Position numbers and translations under genes: made by a program. The notes beneath the pieces were generated by a model. It was not told the origin of the DNA. It worked only from the letters and a program-made list of their open reading frames with translations, and ran no database searches. Shown piece after piece: positions 46,141-58,767 of a stretch of DNA of 64,000 nucleotides. Source of the stretch: Amphiura filiformis (lineage: Eukaryota; Echinodermata; Ophiuroidea; Amphilepidida; Amphiuridae); assembly GCF_039555335.1 (NCBI RefSeq), contig NC_092639.1, positions 32,520,353 to 32,584,352 on the forward strand, read 5' to 3'. Positions within the stretch are counted from its first letter, which is position 1, and each line of letters opens with the position of its first letter.

Positions 46141-46651
46141 TATCATCAGCCTACTATAATAATTGCCTAAGTCATTTTTGTAATTTTGAGAACAAAATAC
46201 AAAATATGGTTCAAAGTGTATGCATTTTTACAAACGTAATTATTTATTCACCAATCTTTGCACAAGAATAACTGATGAGACAAATTAAAGGAAATAAATA
46301 ATCCGAAATAATTAGGGTGATTATGCAACTGATGCATGCTTGAATCATCTTTTCGAGGGTTGACAAACAGAAGGCCTCAACTCAAAAAGTCCCTTTTTGA
46401 GAAAAATGAGTAAAATAATATTTTGCATTGAAATGTGACCAAGTATTATTGTGCTATAGATGCAATAGGAAGTTGATTGAGTTAAGGCTTTATGATTTTA
46501 AGAATCTGTGGGTATTACACATTATTTTGGTACCAAAATCTCAAAATGGCCAAAAGTGAGTTACGGCCTTCTGTTTGTCAACCCTCGTTTTGTACTTTTT
46601 TCTCAAAATTACAAAAATGAATAACGCAATTAGCGTAGTAGGCTGATGATA
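46141..46651. mobile_element. Foldback element with TATCATCAGCCTACT termini
   Basis: A 511-bp element. Outer arms TATCATCAGCCTACT and GTAGTAGGCTGATGATA, then TCATTTTTGTAATTTTGAG and its complement. Inner arms CGAGGGTTGACAAACAGAAG (46354) and CTTCTGTTTGTCAACCCTCG (ending 46587). Noncoding. Confidence 0.83.
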
Positions 46652-47189
46652 AATAATCACTTTATGACTTGATAACTTATACATCACTGTGATAGGTAGG
46701 GTCTATTAATCACTAATAATCAGGGATGTGGCCAGTAGTTAGGGTGTGTCTATGTCTCCATAGTTACTCACAAAAAGACAAAAAAGAAAGAAAAAAAGGT
46801 CAGAGTGAAATATGGGGATGGGCATGGAAATTAAATAATGCTTCTAAAATTTGGCAATTTTTCCCAAAATAGTGGGATTATCAGTGATTTTTGTTTTGAC
46901 TACGGCAAAGTGGGGGGAAGCAATTTTAGGTGGACAACGTCATAACCCCACCACTGCTTGAAGCAACCAATACAAAAAGTTTACTATTAGACCCATTTGT
47001 ACCCCTATTCAGTATTCTTGCAAGAATACTGAAATAGTAAAACAAGGTCAAATATTTCAGAAATTAACCCACACAAAAATAAACTATGTAGTCTTTAAAA
47101 AAATCACATTTAGTATCACAAAATGTGATTTTTACCACTAAAAAGACTAATTTTTTTTATACCTCAACAGTCAACAGTTACCATTTTTC

Positions 47190-47540
47190 CTCATATCTAA
47201 ATTTTAGTATAGAAATATCTACTGTGGAAGGCCTTCTTCTTGAGGAGATCTAGAAAAATTCAAAACTGCCACACAAATTTATTCCTCAGTTGTTATCATG
47301 TTTCTCATATCTTAAATTTTGTATGGAAGTATCTACTGTAAAATGCCGCCTTCTAAAGGAAATATAGAAGAATGAACAAAAATCCAAAAATAGCTACACT
47401 TATTTGTTTTTAACCATATATTTTCTCATATCTTAATTTAGGCACAGAAGTCAATATCTACTGTAGAATGCCTTATTCGTTAAAAAAATAGAAATCAGAG
47501 ATAAAAAAATCCACTTACACCTTACACTCACTGGTTTCAT
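47190..47540 (+). repeat. Three tandem copies of a 114-121-bp unit
   Basis: CTCATATCTAAATTTTAGTA, CTCATATCTTAAATTTTGTA and CTCATATCTTAATTTAGGCA start at 47190, 47304 and 47425. Each is followed by (G)AAATATCTACTGT and then ATGCC-like sequence. Diverged noncoding tandem repeat. Confidence 0.78.
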
Positions 47541-48772
47541 TTAATTTTTTACTCAATTTTCACTGTGATTAAAATGACTGAACTGTTCTTAATTGTGTTT
47601 AAACATGTTGTTCAAGATTTTTAAATAACTGTCGTTTAAAACTTACCTAACATGTTTAATTTTTTCCGATAATGTGTGTTCAGTGAAACTATAGACCCTT
47701 TCGATGGTCTATGGTGAAACAAATGTTTTAACTTTTTACTCTGTGTAATTTTGGAGGTATTTTTCCAAAAACAAGAATACTTTTAACAGCAACAAATCTA
47801 TGTGCACATCATAATGGAATACACACATTATGTAAATGAGTGGAAGATACCTGGGAATATAAAGTGTCTTGGAACAGCTCTTGGGTCATGGCAAATCAGA
47901 TGAAGTTTCCTCAAATATTGTGGTTCATAACTCAAGAGCTTCAAAACCTACAAATGGGCTGTGTCTTTTGTGTTCCTTGCAACTAACAAGGAACACATCC
48001 TTAAAGTATTTCATTATTTTTTCACAGAGTGCTGTGAACTTTAAATACATTTCTGATAGACATGACAAAAATAATCACATACTCATACTAATAACTCTGA
48101 AATTTGTTTATGCTTATTTGATTTTTTTACTTGCATAAGCATAATATGCTATAAAGCTTTAAGCATTCACTAAGCACTTTCAGATTCCTTCATGAATGGT
48201 GATATGTAATGTAGAATACATGCTATAGTATTTGTACACTTGGCGAATCTGTGACATCAATGCATTGAGGCAGCTTTTTCGCGCATGCGACGTCTTTAGA
48301 TGTGTGCCAGCCCTTTGAGCGAACGTTCGCAATTTGTGAAGCTGCGGCCAATACGCTCTGAAGTAACTGACTCACCAAGAGTGAAAGTACAATACAATGT
48401 AGATGCATCCCTAGGCTAAAAAGCATGGTTAAACCAGTTAAATGTTTTTAACCAAATTTATCATAATAATTCTTAGTTTGGGTTATTAGTGGTCCAAAGA
48501 CTGATTTAAGCACTTTTGTGCTACTGCAGCCTACAAAGTGTCACTGTAAATAAATTGTTGAATACACACAAGGTAGTTTGGATAAAGGCACCCTGTGTAC
48601 CAAGTATTGGAGGATTCTACCTGTGTACCTATGTCATGAAATCACTACACATTAACCACCTGCATATACACCAATGAATAATCTCATGATGATTTACAAC
48701 AACTGACACTATCACACACCTGCATGCTTTGATTTATGATATCAAATCTACTGGGATTCACATTACCATTAA
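47541..48772. other. No gene recognised
   Basis: AT-rich with a 89-codon frame at 47869-48138 that has no start context, domain or splice logic worth calling. Confidence 0.35.
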
Positions 48773-49135
48773 GGGTAGACGAGGTGTTGTTGGTCGAAGC
48801 AACCATAAAAATCGATTTTCAGTCTCTAGATCAATAAATTATTGGCAAATAACACATTGATGGAAGTTCATTCTACAAACTATATAATTTGAAAACTTGC
48901 TTAATTTATTGTTGTTAATGAGTTATGTACATTTTACAAAAGTGTTGTTGTTTCAGCCCTCTTTACAACATAACTCAAGAACCACAGGACCTACAAAATT
49001 ATTTATGTGATATTTGAATTCTTCAACACGCTCGCAAGGAAATGAGCAATGTAATTTTTGCCAAAGCTCATTACCATTCGCAAGATGTTATGAACTACCA
49101 AATCGCAACACTTTAAAATAGTGTATTACCTTAAG
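48773..49135 (+). repeat. Dispersed repeat TTAAGGGTAGACTAGGTATTG, copy 2
   Basis: Begins TTAAGGGTAGACGAGGTGTT and follows copy 1 (38649-39060) colinearly to CAACACTTTAAAATAGTG and TACCTTAAGG. Confidence 0.75.
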
Positions 49136-49159
49136 GAAATTATTCAGCAAATGAGTAAA

Positions 49160-49289
49160 GCAGAGGTGCCGCATTTAGCGTTAAGTTTGGATATTTAATT
49201 ATTTTCTTTATTTTTCACTCGGTTAGCCGGGTGGAAAATAAAGAAAATAATTAGATATCCAAAGCTAACGCTAAATACTGCACCTCCGC
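49160..49289. mobile_element. 130-bp near-perfect foldback
   Basis: GCAGAGGTGCCGCATTTAGC through TTATTTTCTTTATTTTTCAC pairs with the complement ending CTAAATACTGCACCTCCGC. The stem is about 58 bp with few mismatches and a very short loop (GTTAGCC). A minimal MITE. Confidence 0.85.
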
Positions 49290-50065
49290 CTCACGATATT
49301 ATATTGTATCATCACCCTAATACAATAATTGTGTAACTGACTCATTAAAAACATGCAAATATACATGGGTAAAGCATTGGGCATATACAAATTTTCCCTT
49401 TTTTATGATTTTTGTGCAAGAATTATGAAGCATGATTGGTCATTGACATGACATGACATAATGACGATCTGAGGGAAAAAATAAATCTGGTTGAGTTCCG
49501 CAATTATTGTATTATGGTGACAGTGTGAAATTTGTCCCTAAGGTACGGAATCTTTACTTAACTAAGTTCCACACAAGAATGGCACCCTCTTGTCCATGGT
49601 GTGAGTAAACAGCTTAAACATGGATGTGGGGTTCTGATTGGCTGATTCAATCATCTCACAATTGCAACAATAAAACCTTAATCTGATTGGCCAATTAAAC
49701 ATCAAAGTTTCATTCGGTGCAGAGCAGCGTTCATGAAGTGAAAACAAAGCCCATCATATCCATGTTGCTCAGGGCATGAAAGAGAGTGACATTCTGGAAG
49801 CTAGTGCATGTAATATTCATGCTATTGTATAATTTGTTATTTGAATAAATGAGGCTTTGTATACTTTCAATCAAATGGTTTTGCTAGTACAACTCTTGTG
49901 AGGGAGTCAAATTTGACTTTCCCATCCCATACATAATCTTGATTAGCATTTAATACATTAATTTTAGTGAATTCATATTAAATATATCAAGTCACTCTCC
50001 CAGTTAGAGTTATTGGCTGTTACTACATGATACTGTGGCACAATCACTCTTGTATTTGAGTTACA
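49290..50065. other. No gene recognised
   Basis: AT-rich. TAAGGTTTTATTGTTGCAAT-like and GATTGGC/GCCAATC elements near 49625-49700 form loose inverted pairs. Confidence 0.3.
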
Positions 50066-50454
50066 TTAAAGACCCATTCAGTGATCCCAGCGAAAGTGTA
50101 AAAAAATTAAAATTGCTTAAAAAAGTTTATAAATTGATTAAAAGTGAAGGATAAGTCATTCAAATCGTCATTTGGTATTTTTTGAAATGAAAATTTGGCA
50201 AAAAATCAAAGAAAACAGCAGTATTGATGAAGTTGAAGCCCCATTGAAATACATGTAGCTAATTTAGATACTGTCAGTATCTAAATTACAGATTCATGTA
50301 AATTCCTTATTATTGTCTTAAAATACACAGCTTTCAAATGAACCACTAGCAGGCTTTGTTAACATATTTATGACAATGACAAAGGTACCAAAATCTGAAT
50401 TTTGATGATTTTTACAATCATCCGGATGAGCACATCACTGAATGGGCCTTTAAG
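50066..50454. mobile_element. MITE, TTAAAGACCCATTCAGTGAT termini
   Basis: A 389-bp element with TTAAAGACCCATTCAGTGAT at the left and ATCACTGAATGGGCCTTTAA at the right. A fragment of the same end (CAGTGATCCCAGCAAAAGAG) lies at about 38613. Confidence 0.82.
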
Positions 50455-51139
50455 TCGCATTATTTGGATAGGAGTCAATTTGACTCAGCTTACTCTTACA
50501 ATAGAGTTTGATTGAAAAGTACTATGGCCTCTGGAACAAATCGGATAAAGCTCCCCTACAGATGAGTTATACTCCTTATACAAGCATAATAATTTTAAAG
50601 TTTAAATTTGTGAATATGATGTACAAAAGCAAACCTACTGACAATAACATCAGGTAAAATGAATGCATTTAATTTGATATAGCACCAAGTAAAAATAAAA
50701 TTTAATTTAGATAACAATGAAATTTTCTAAAGGTTATGTATGACAGGCTATTGTATTTGTACCTTCTCTGTGCATTGCTGATGTACTCATAGCTACACAC
50801 TTTATAATACTATCGCCAATATGTAAGAACATTGAAATATTGAGGTATATTAATTGCTATCATTAAATTTCAATGCATCAGAAATGTTCAGCTGCAGAGA
50901 AGTGAAAATACTTGTCAAGTCAACATAATATTTGTTATGCCGACTGTTCTTGCCATTACTGAAATAGGTATATGTAGATTAAGAAAATAGATTAAGAAAA
51001 TTATTCAATAGTATAGATGTGTACAATTAGTATGATAGAATCTGTAGTTTATCTAATATATTTTTCAAGTTCATTTGTGGTATATTGGAAGAGTTTAGAT
51101 GCAAAAAACAAATCACCACCATTTTAAAGTTCATGAGTT
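50455..51139. other. No gene recognised
   Basis: AT-rich sequence, nothing supported. Confidence 0.3.
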
Positions 51140-51405
51140 AAGGGCTTGGTCATCCACCTTTGCACAGTATTTTTGTAGAACACATCAAATTGCATTTTGA
51201 ACATGAGGAATGCCATTCTGATATCAAATAATTTTGATTTTTTTCTGTAATTTGCGATAATACAAATTTTATGGCAAATTATTAGAAATTGATATTTTTG
51301 ACATTTAACAGTCCTTGAAGTAAACTTTACAAATCTAATGATATGTACTTAGAATGTATGTAGCTGGGATGAAAAGCTGACCATCATATGAAAATTTTGA
51401 TACTA
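51140..51405. mobile_element. Long-TIR MITE, TTAAGGG family, left-arm fragment
   Basis: GAACACATCAAATTGCATTT, ATGCCATTCTGATATCAAAT and AACAGTCCTTGAAGTAAACT follow the left arm of 34734-35388 and 15153-15742. The right arm is absent. Confidence 0.7.
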
Positions 51406-51815
51406 TACTAAGCTTTGAAAATTCCAAGGTTCATTTTTGAAGATATGATCAAAAGTAGCACATATTTTTGTTAATATTTTCTTTCAAATTGAGAAAAATT
51501 GAAATCATTGTTTGCATCTCAACTCTTCATTTCTACCATCATATATACCCAAGAGTGTACAGATATGCTTATTAAAATCAGAAGTAATTTGCTAAGTAAC
51601 TACCATATTTGATCTAATTAGGCACCCTTAGGACTTCCTTGCTTTATCTGATCAACTGACCTTTATTAATGGACTTGTAGCATTACATTGGGTCAAGATC
51701 TAAACAAAATCACAGCAAAATTAGCCTGGGTGTTTAGTTGAAACTGATTTTGACCTTTGTTTACAAATTTCCCTGTTCTGATATTCTGTATTTTATTTAG
51801 CTTTGTTTTCCACAG

Positions 51816-51850
51816 GAAATTTCTGTCACTTTAATGCACACATTAATTAA
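51816..51850 (+). CDS. Candidate terminal exon, very tentative
   Basis: A strong acceptor (TTATTTAGCTTTGTTTTCCACAG) is followed in phase 1 by codons for G-NFCHFNAHIN and TAA. It could end the alternative transcript that includes 45685-45828. The coding part is only 35 nt, so chance is a real possibility; the splice site and phase are the whole case. Confidence 0.15.
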
Positions 51851-52385
51851 CCACCCTTTGATTATTATTTACATTTTTACTCCATTACCCAGGGCATCAA
51901 TTAGGTTGAATATGGTATTTGGGCTGAATATCAGATGCTGAAATTGTGTTTTCAACAGTACAAATAACCTATATCTATATACAAATATACATGTAGAGGG
52001 ATGTTAGCTGTGAACTATCTACTGCTGATAGCAATTTATGATGCATCTGACATCCACTTCTTACAGTACTGTACTATACTTGTCATTTAATGATAATAAC
52101 ATAATATAGTTTCTTTAACATGATTGTTCTTTTTAGGGATTAACTAAGATGCACAACTTGCAATCATTTACTGGCGCAGCATTTTGCATATTATGCTGAC
52201 AAAAAATATACTATATATTTCACACACCTTATATAGTATACTTTTATCAAATACCATATGGTTCATAGCAACTACTTGCTATCTACTGCTGATAGCACAA
52301 TGGACTATAATACTTGCAGGATTTTGCATATTGTGATGTCAGCACAATGTACATCATAATATTTGCTAAAGGCCTACCTTGTAGT
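51851..52385. other. No gene; degenerate minisatellite palindromes
   Basis: ACTATCTACTGCTGATAGCA variants at about 52014 and 52278 resemble the core of the 31-34-kb arrays. More occur at 53303-53330 and 53640-53700. Confidence 0.45.
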
Positions 52386-53259
52386 CCCGGTACCCCAGGT
52401 CAACATAAAAAGTGGTAACCATGTGTGTTCTTCCTTTTTCAAAACCCCTTTTCACTGATTTTCATTGATTTTACCCCTTTTTTGCCAAATCACTGACAAA
52501 ATCAGGGTAAAAAATACCCTCTTTTTCAAGGTTTTCAATGAGAAGATTTCCAGACACCCCTTTTCAATGACTCCAAATATTTTAATATATTAAGTACAAA
52601 ATGTGCAAGTATGAACATTACTTTGTGTCTGTTGTACTCCCAGATGATCCTGTGTTATTAACTGGGGTAATTACAATGCCTGTATACTGATTTTAATTGA
52701 AAATGAACCAAAGAGGAAAGTTGGGGGATGATGTTGTGGATCATGGAATACCCTTTAATTTATTCATTATACATGTTTTATGAACATCCGAACTAACATT
52801 ACCGAAAGTATGACTGATCGCCCGACTGATCGAGTGTCGTGGGTGGAGTGTTTCTTTAAAACTGAGCTTGAAAAAAAAAAAAAAAAACTCACGGATTGCA
52901 TGATAGGTTCCAAATTCGGCAGCTTTGTTAGTTTGACACATGTCAAATGCCCCGTAAGCTTACTTTGATTTATTTACTTCACGAACTAACCGGCGACGCC
53001 AAACTTCAAGTGCAACAGGGAAGAGAAACAACGATACAAAATAAAACTTACATGCATCAGAATTAGAACAGAATTAAAAACCAAGGAAAAATATCACTCG
53101 GTCGGTCGTTTTTTTTTAAAATTTCGCGGAGACAATGCTCAGAATACCCCCTTTTTTTTTTTTTTTTCTGTCCGCGATTTCAGTCAACAAAATACTCCTT
53201 TTCCGCGAAATTTAGAACACACATGGTTACCACTTTTTATGTTGACCTGGGGTACCGGG
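52386..53259. mobile_element. DNA transposon remnant with 8-bp target duplication
   Basis: An 874-bp element. The left end (CCCGGTACCCCAGGTCAACA) and right end are perfect inverted repeats over about 45 bp. It is flanked by direct CTTGTAGT repeats at 52378-52385 and 53260-53267. An 8-bp duplication fits hAT (also P or Merlin). The interior has poly-T/A runs and CCCCTTTT subrepeats and no transposase, so it is non-autonomous. Confidence 0.88.
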
Positions 53260-54376
53260 CTTGTAGTATACCTTATATTATACCTTAGAGTATTTAGCAA
53301 CTACTTGCTGATAGCATTCCTGGTAGCATTATGATAGCTATTTAATACTGATATATTTTTGCACATTATGATGACAATGTAATGTACATTTTGTTAATAG
53401 AATGGCATACACTATGCTACCAGCAACTACATGTATTATCTACTGCTGATAACACTATGTAACCTTTGCTAGTATTATGTTATGCTAGTACCAACTACTC
53501 TTACTGCTGATAGTATTATTGGCCGCATTTAGTGCTGATTGTGATAGCATGTTAATTTTTTATGATAACAGCTAAATGTACTCTATGTACTGTAAAACTG
53601 ATACTGAAAGCATGGTGTACATTACAGTAACAGTAACAGTTATCTATTGTAGATAGCAATGTTGACAGTGATGGACCTTTTGCTATCTACTGCTGATAAC
53701 TTTGTTAAACACAAGAACACTACCAATAGAGGGTAGCCCAGTAGGGTCACTCAACATTACATTTTCACAATTTCCCCATACATACAAAGCGTACATATTT
53801 TTTCAACCCACTATAGACCAGGCTGTAGATGAGCTAGGTGTCACTTGGAGCGTAAACTTATCCCATATGGTTTTTCTAGATCAGAATTTCATGAGGAATA
53901 AGAATATCTTGGGTAACAAGCCCCTATCCTGAACAGGCTCCCACAAAAGGGGGGTTCTTTCCGGGGGGTTAATTTTTTAAGGATAAATATCATAAGTTAC
54001 GTTTAAACACAATAGTGTAGAGCAAACTCTTATAAATCTCATAATGTACACCCAATTAGTCAATTAAGCCCAACATATTCTATGTGGTAACAATCTGGAG
54101 GGTGGAAGAGTAGTAGGGGGGTCTCTAAAGGACCCCTATTTAAAAACAACACCAGTGAAATTTGCCTAAAGTTTATTCTTTGTTTGGTATGACCAGATTT
54201 TTATGAAGATTAAGTATATCTTGACCAAGAAAGTCAAACTCCTTCATACAAACATCCAGCCACCAACTCCCCACCCCACCCCACCCCCAAACAGGCGGGT
54301 GCCATTCAGGCGTTATGAGCATTTTGAGAATATAATGTGTAATAAAGTATGATACTGTAATTTCAAATAATTATGA

Positions 54377-55315
54377 TGCAACACATCGTACAACCTAAAA
54401 TCAAAATTAATCAAAACGAGACTGATTGACCTTATCCAGAGTGTGCTGGAGTCCAAGAGAGAAACTATCCTGGGAAGTCTTAAGAGTGAAGTGGTTTACT
54501 TCTCTTCATACCAGAAATGTACTCTCGTGACCAAAGAAGGTACTGCAGAGGTCCCAGAATTTACCACAGAACAAGAAGAAGCTGACACAAAGGTTATCTT
54601 GCACGCGCAGCATGTCATGAGAAATAATGATAGTGGCACAGTCATCATCCGATCTCATTCTGGTGACATAGATATTGCAATCCTAGCGTTATCACACTTC
54701 ATTGATGATGGTGCAAGAGTTGTACTAGATACAAACACAAGCACATATCACAAGGTTTTTAGAATGAGCGACATAGACCTAACACCAGCACAGAAGACAT
54801 CGCTGATAGGATTTCATGCCTTCACAGGCAATGACTACAACTCCTTTTTTTGTAAAGGTAAACAAACTTGTTGGAAGTTACTTGAATGCAAGCCTAAATT
54901 CCTGGATACCTCCTCCAATCTTGGGGTGTCTTCTGCTGAAACCCTGGAGGCAGACCTTGAAGAATATGTTCCCTTGCTGTTTGGCATAAAGTGTAAAAGC
55001 GTCAACGAGGCCCGGTATATACTCTTTGATCGGAAATTTACCAAACAGAACAAGATCACTGATGTGTCATTGCTACCACCATGCCAGCATACACTGAGAC
55101 TTAATATTTTGAGATCAAACTTTATCGCTAGAGAATGGCGCTCAGCAGTCCTTTGTAGTTATGAGGCTGGAAACATTGCTGACAATGGATGGACAGAATC
55201 ACTAGAACTGAGATGGCTCGAGAAGGTTATGCCTGATGATATGCAAGAACTGTTTATAGATCATGAATGTGAAGACTTTGTAGGCAACAGCGATGAAAGC
55301 GATACAGAGGATTAA
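54377..55315 (+). CDS. Partial transposon protein with XPG/FEN1-like nuclease pattern
   Basis: The open frame runs from after a TGA at 54374-54376 to TAA at 55313-55315. There is no ATG near its start, and the first 12 codons lie in the inverted repeat, so the N-terminus has been lost. Counted from GTG 54443, it carries E-E-A-D-T (45-49), D-I-D (75-77), and G-N-D-Y (129-132) followed by KGK (138-140). The order E-A-D ... D-x-D ... G-x-D-Y, with hydrophobic strands before the acidic pairs, is that of PIN/FEN1/XPG nucleases, where these acids bind metal. The C-terminus is acidic. In an autonomous element this domain would be the C-terminal part of a larger transposase polyprotein. The frame is undamaged over 290 codons, suggesting recent activity of the family or a recent insertion. 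Family assignment is from motif memory, not a search. Confidence 0.6.
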   Translation, partial: CNTSYNLKSKLIKTRLIDLIQSVLESKRETILGSLKSEVVYFSSYQKCTLVTKEGTAEVPEFTTEQEEADTKVILHAQHVMRNNDSGTVIIRSHSGDIDIAILALSHFIDDGARVVLDTNTSTYHKVFRMSDIDLTPAQKTSLIGFHAFTGNDYNSFFCKGKQTCWKLLECKPKFLDTSSNLGVSSAETLEADLEEYVPLLFGIKCKSVNEARYILFDRKFTKQNKITDVSLLPPCQHTLRLNILRSNFIAREWRSAVLCSYEAGNIADNGWTESLELRWLEKVMPDDMQELFIDHECEDFVGNSDESDTED

Positions 55316-55863
55316 GTAAGCATAATTGGTAGAACTTTAAAGCAAACTTTATAGTACAAACAAGTATTTGTGCCCTATTTGAACCAAAGGGTAACATAAT
55401 GGTATGAAGTATTTTCCTACAAACTACGGACCCAAATGCTTGGAACCATATAATATAAGATTCCCCTAAAGACTAAAGACCCCATCCCGTCTATTAAATA
55501 TGGGGTCTTCAGAGACTTCCTCTTCCAGCCCCCGCCCCTGCCCCCACACACACACAGTATTGTTGCCATCGAGTTTTGGAATAACATATCAACATTAATT
55601 TTGATTTTAGGTTGTAAGATGTGTTGCATCATAATTATTTGAAATTACAGTATCATACATTATTACACATTATATTCTCAAAATGCTCATAACGCCTGAA
55701 TGGCACCCCCCTGTTTGAGGGTGGGGTGGGGTGAGGAGTTGGTGGCTTGATGTTTGTATGAAGGAGTTTGACTTTCTTGGTCAAGATATACTTAATCTTC
55801 ATAAAAATCTGGTCATACCAAACAAAGAATAAACTTTAGGCAAATTTCACTGGTGTTGTTTTT

Positions 55864-56217
55864 AAATAGGGGCCATTTAGAGACCCCCTTCTACACCCCA
55901 ACCCCATATTGTTACCACATCAAATATAAAAGGCTTATTTAAATAAGTGGGTTCAATCTTGGCATTAAAAAGAGTGTACTTTATACTATTTTGTGTTTAA
56001 GCGTAACTTAGGGTATGTTTTCCTTTAAAATGGACCCCCGAAATAGGGGTCCTTTAGAGACCCCTACTACTCTTCCACCCTCCAGATTGTTACCACATCA
56101 AATATGTTGGGCTTAATTGACTAATTGGGTGTACATTATGAGATTTATAAGAGTTTGCTCTACACTATTGTGTTTAAACGTAACTTATGATATTTTATCC
56201 TTAAAATGGACCCCCCG
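55864..56217. repeat. 177-bp tandem duplication in the right inverted repeat
   Basis: AAATAGGGGCCATTTAGAGA at 55864 and AAATAGGGGTCCTTTAGAGA at 56041 begin two diverged copies. The left inverted repeat has only one, and its sequence matches the distal copy (56041-56217) better. Confidence 0.8.
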
Positions 56218-56364
56218 GAAAGAACCCCCTTTTGTGGGAGCCTGTTCAGGATAGGGGCTTGTTACCCAAGATATTCTTATTCCTCATGAAATTCTGATCT
56301 AGAAAAACCATATGGGATAAGTTTACGCTCCAAGTGACACCTAGCTCATCTACAGCCTGGTCTA

Positions 56365-58767
56365 CTACCCCTCAATATACATACATAAAAATTTGGTGAA
56401 CATTTTATCATTTTGCCACAGAAAAAAAGTACGATTTAATTTTTTTCTTATGTTCACACCATGGTTAGTTTTTACCTTCTCTCCTCATATATATATGCAT
56501 TGTATAATGGGAAAATGGTGAAAATATTAAACAACCTCCTACCTGTCATATCTCTTCCACACATACTGTGAACAAAATCTTCCTTGGAAACCTATAACAT
56601 GTAGATAGAAAGTTTATTTCAAATATGTGTATAATACTTTGTCAGGTCAAAATTGTTACATCTCAGAATTCTCATTTGTGTCATACTTATTTTGAATAAT
56701 TTTTGCATGTTTAACCAACAAAATAAGTTTCCTTAAAACAAAATCAATTTTAATTTTCTCATAATTTTTTTTGCCAGATCATAAATTAAAAAAAAAATAG
56801 AAAAAAAAGTACGATCATCTTTTGTGCTGAACAAGTTTCTAAATCAATAGAATTCACACAAAAGACAATGAAGGTTCTTTAAAGGATTGACTCATTAATA
56901 TTTGCTAATTGAAGGTGATCTTGACAATAATCACTGTTGCCTTTATCCCCTAACTGATTACTTGTTGTTTGCCCTCTGCAATTACTAAACACTATATACC
57001 TTGATTCACCTTTGCGTGCCATATTTTACTCATGTTGTGGTTGAATCATGTTCGCTAATCAAATTTTGCAGCGCGCATAGACACACACATGCAAGGGTTA
57101 GGGCTATCAACTTTTCGGAATTGCTTGGTGTGAGATACTGTCCTAAATTATAAAGTTGATTCAAAATTTGTATTCTGCGTGGTGCAGGGGGGTCGGAGGA
57201 CGGATGTGCCCCTCAGCCGTGGAAAAATGTCCAAAATGAAAATCCAAATGAAGCCATTTGGTGCATCATTTTTACACTATTATTGGTTATTTTCACGTAA
57301 TATTTTGACGATGCATGAGACACACCGACACCGCCTGGCTAATAATTATTTGGTGCAGAAGGGACACTAAAATGAATACACGGGATCGATACACGTGAAT
57401 TGCTATGCACGATTTTGATATCAGACGAAAATCTTCTGATACCGGGTTAGAAAATGATGAATATCTCCGTCATGATTTTTTTCTCAAGAAACCAGATTTG
57501 GTCTCATAAACTTGGAAATACGTGTTGAACAGATATGATAGTCGCTAGAATGCGCTTTGAAAATTGGCCGTGCGCTTTGAACTCAAAATTTGACCATTTT
57601 ATATTGCGTTGGTCCTGTTATGGACTACAGCGTGCAGCGTGTAGTACAGCTGCACTCACTGTAGGCAGTATAAAAGTCGATGACCATTGACCTCAATGGG
57701 GTATACAAGCTTAATCACGCACAACCAAGATCGATTACCCGGCCATTGTGAGTAGCCTTAGTTATGTCCCTCGACTAATTATTAGTTTAAAAGAGCTTTA
57801 AAGGTTGGAACCAAATGGCTAATCGTGGCTGTGGATTTAACCTACCATGGCGATTCCTGCCATGAAGATATAGGGTCGAAGACACTGTGTGAGAGTCCAG
57901 GTGAGAGTTTACCACTTTGGCAGCTCTTGGATTTACTACCTTGGCACAAGTTTTACTACCTTGGTGTGAGGGCATGAGAAAGTGGCCGAATGTGTGATTG
58001 CCACACGCAATGCATGAGAGTTGACAGTCCTGCAAGGGTGCTTTGTCAACACACTTGCGGGGCAAACACATAAAGGCACAGAGTATACAATTTAATTGAA
58101 TTCCAAGTTATCTTAAGATCATTTTAAAAATTCAATTTTTAGAAATAGGCTGCTAGTTCAATATGTTAATATTTACACTGAACTGAAATTACATTTCTTT
58201 CACTCAAAGATATGTGCACAACTTCACATGATTTGCTTTATTGTGTTATGCATTTCAATGATATTAAAACACCAATATTCCCAGAAAATAAAAAATAAGA
58301 TTTGATTTAAAATATGCTTGGAGTTAATGTTAAAAAAATATCCACTGTCTTTGCAAAATAATTGTAGTGAGATAAGCACTACCTTATGAAATGAAATATA
58401 TGTATATATTTGTTAAAATGCAATTTTGTAAATGAGTACATAGTAACTTATAAATATAAGAACAGTAATATTTAATCTATGCAACTTGTTATTGCACATA
58501 TGTGGTCTTGTCCAAGGAATTGTACTGTACTGAGGTAATAGTAACTAGTACTGAGGTAATAGCTCAAATTAAAACCAATTTAGTTAAAATAGATTCCTTA
58601 AAGGTGGGTGACCTGATTGACAGACTTATCGCCCCTTTTACCTCATGATAATACAGATTTGGGTATCAGGTGAATGCTCATATTTTTCTTTTAACTCTTG
58701 CGAGAATTTTAAACCTGAAATGTCTTGTTTAGGCAGTATTAACAAAAACATGGTAATTTGGTGGTAC
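56365..58767. other. No gene recognised
   Basis: AT-rich. 57175-57300 is a repeat related to 13560-13690. The frames at 57179-57370 and 57787-58071 show no domain or splice logic. Confidence 0.4.

Larger units (their letters stand above)
53814..56364 (+). mobile_element. Academ-like DNA transposon, internally deleted
   Basis: A 2551-bp element starting TAGACCAGGCTGTAGATGAG and ending in its complement, with possible 3-bp CTA duplications at 53811-53813 and 56365-56367. The inverted repeats are long: 53814-54413 (left) and 55593-56364 (right). The right arm is longer because a 177-bp block is duplicated in it. The unique centre encodes a partial nuclease-like protein. Academ transposons are known for an XPG-type nuclease domain and 3-4-bp target duplications, so both features point there. 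The coding part is 5'-truncated, so this copy is not autonomous. Confidence 0.7.
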
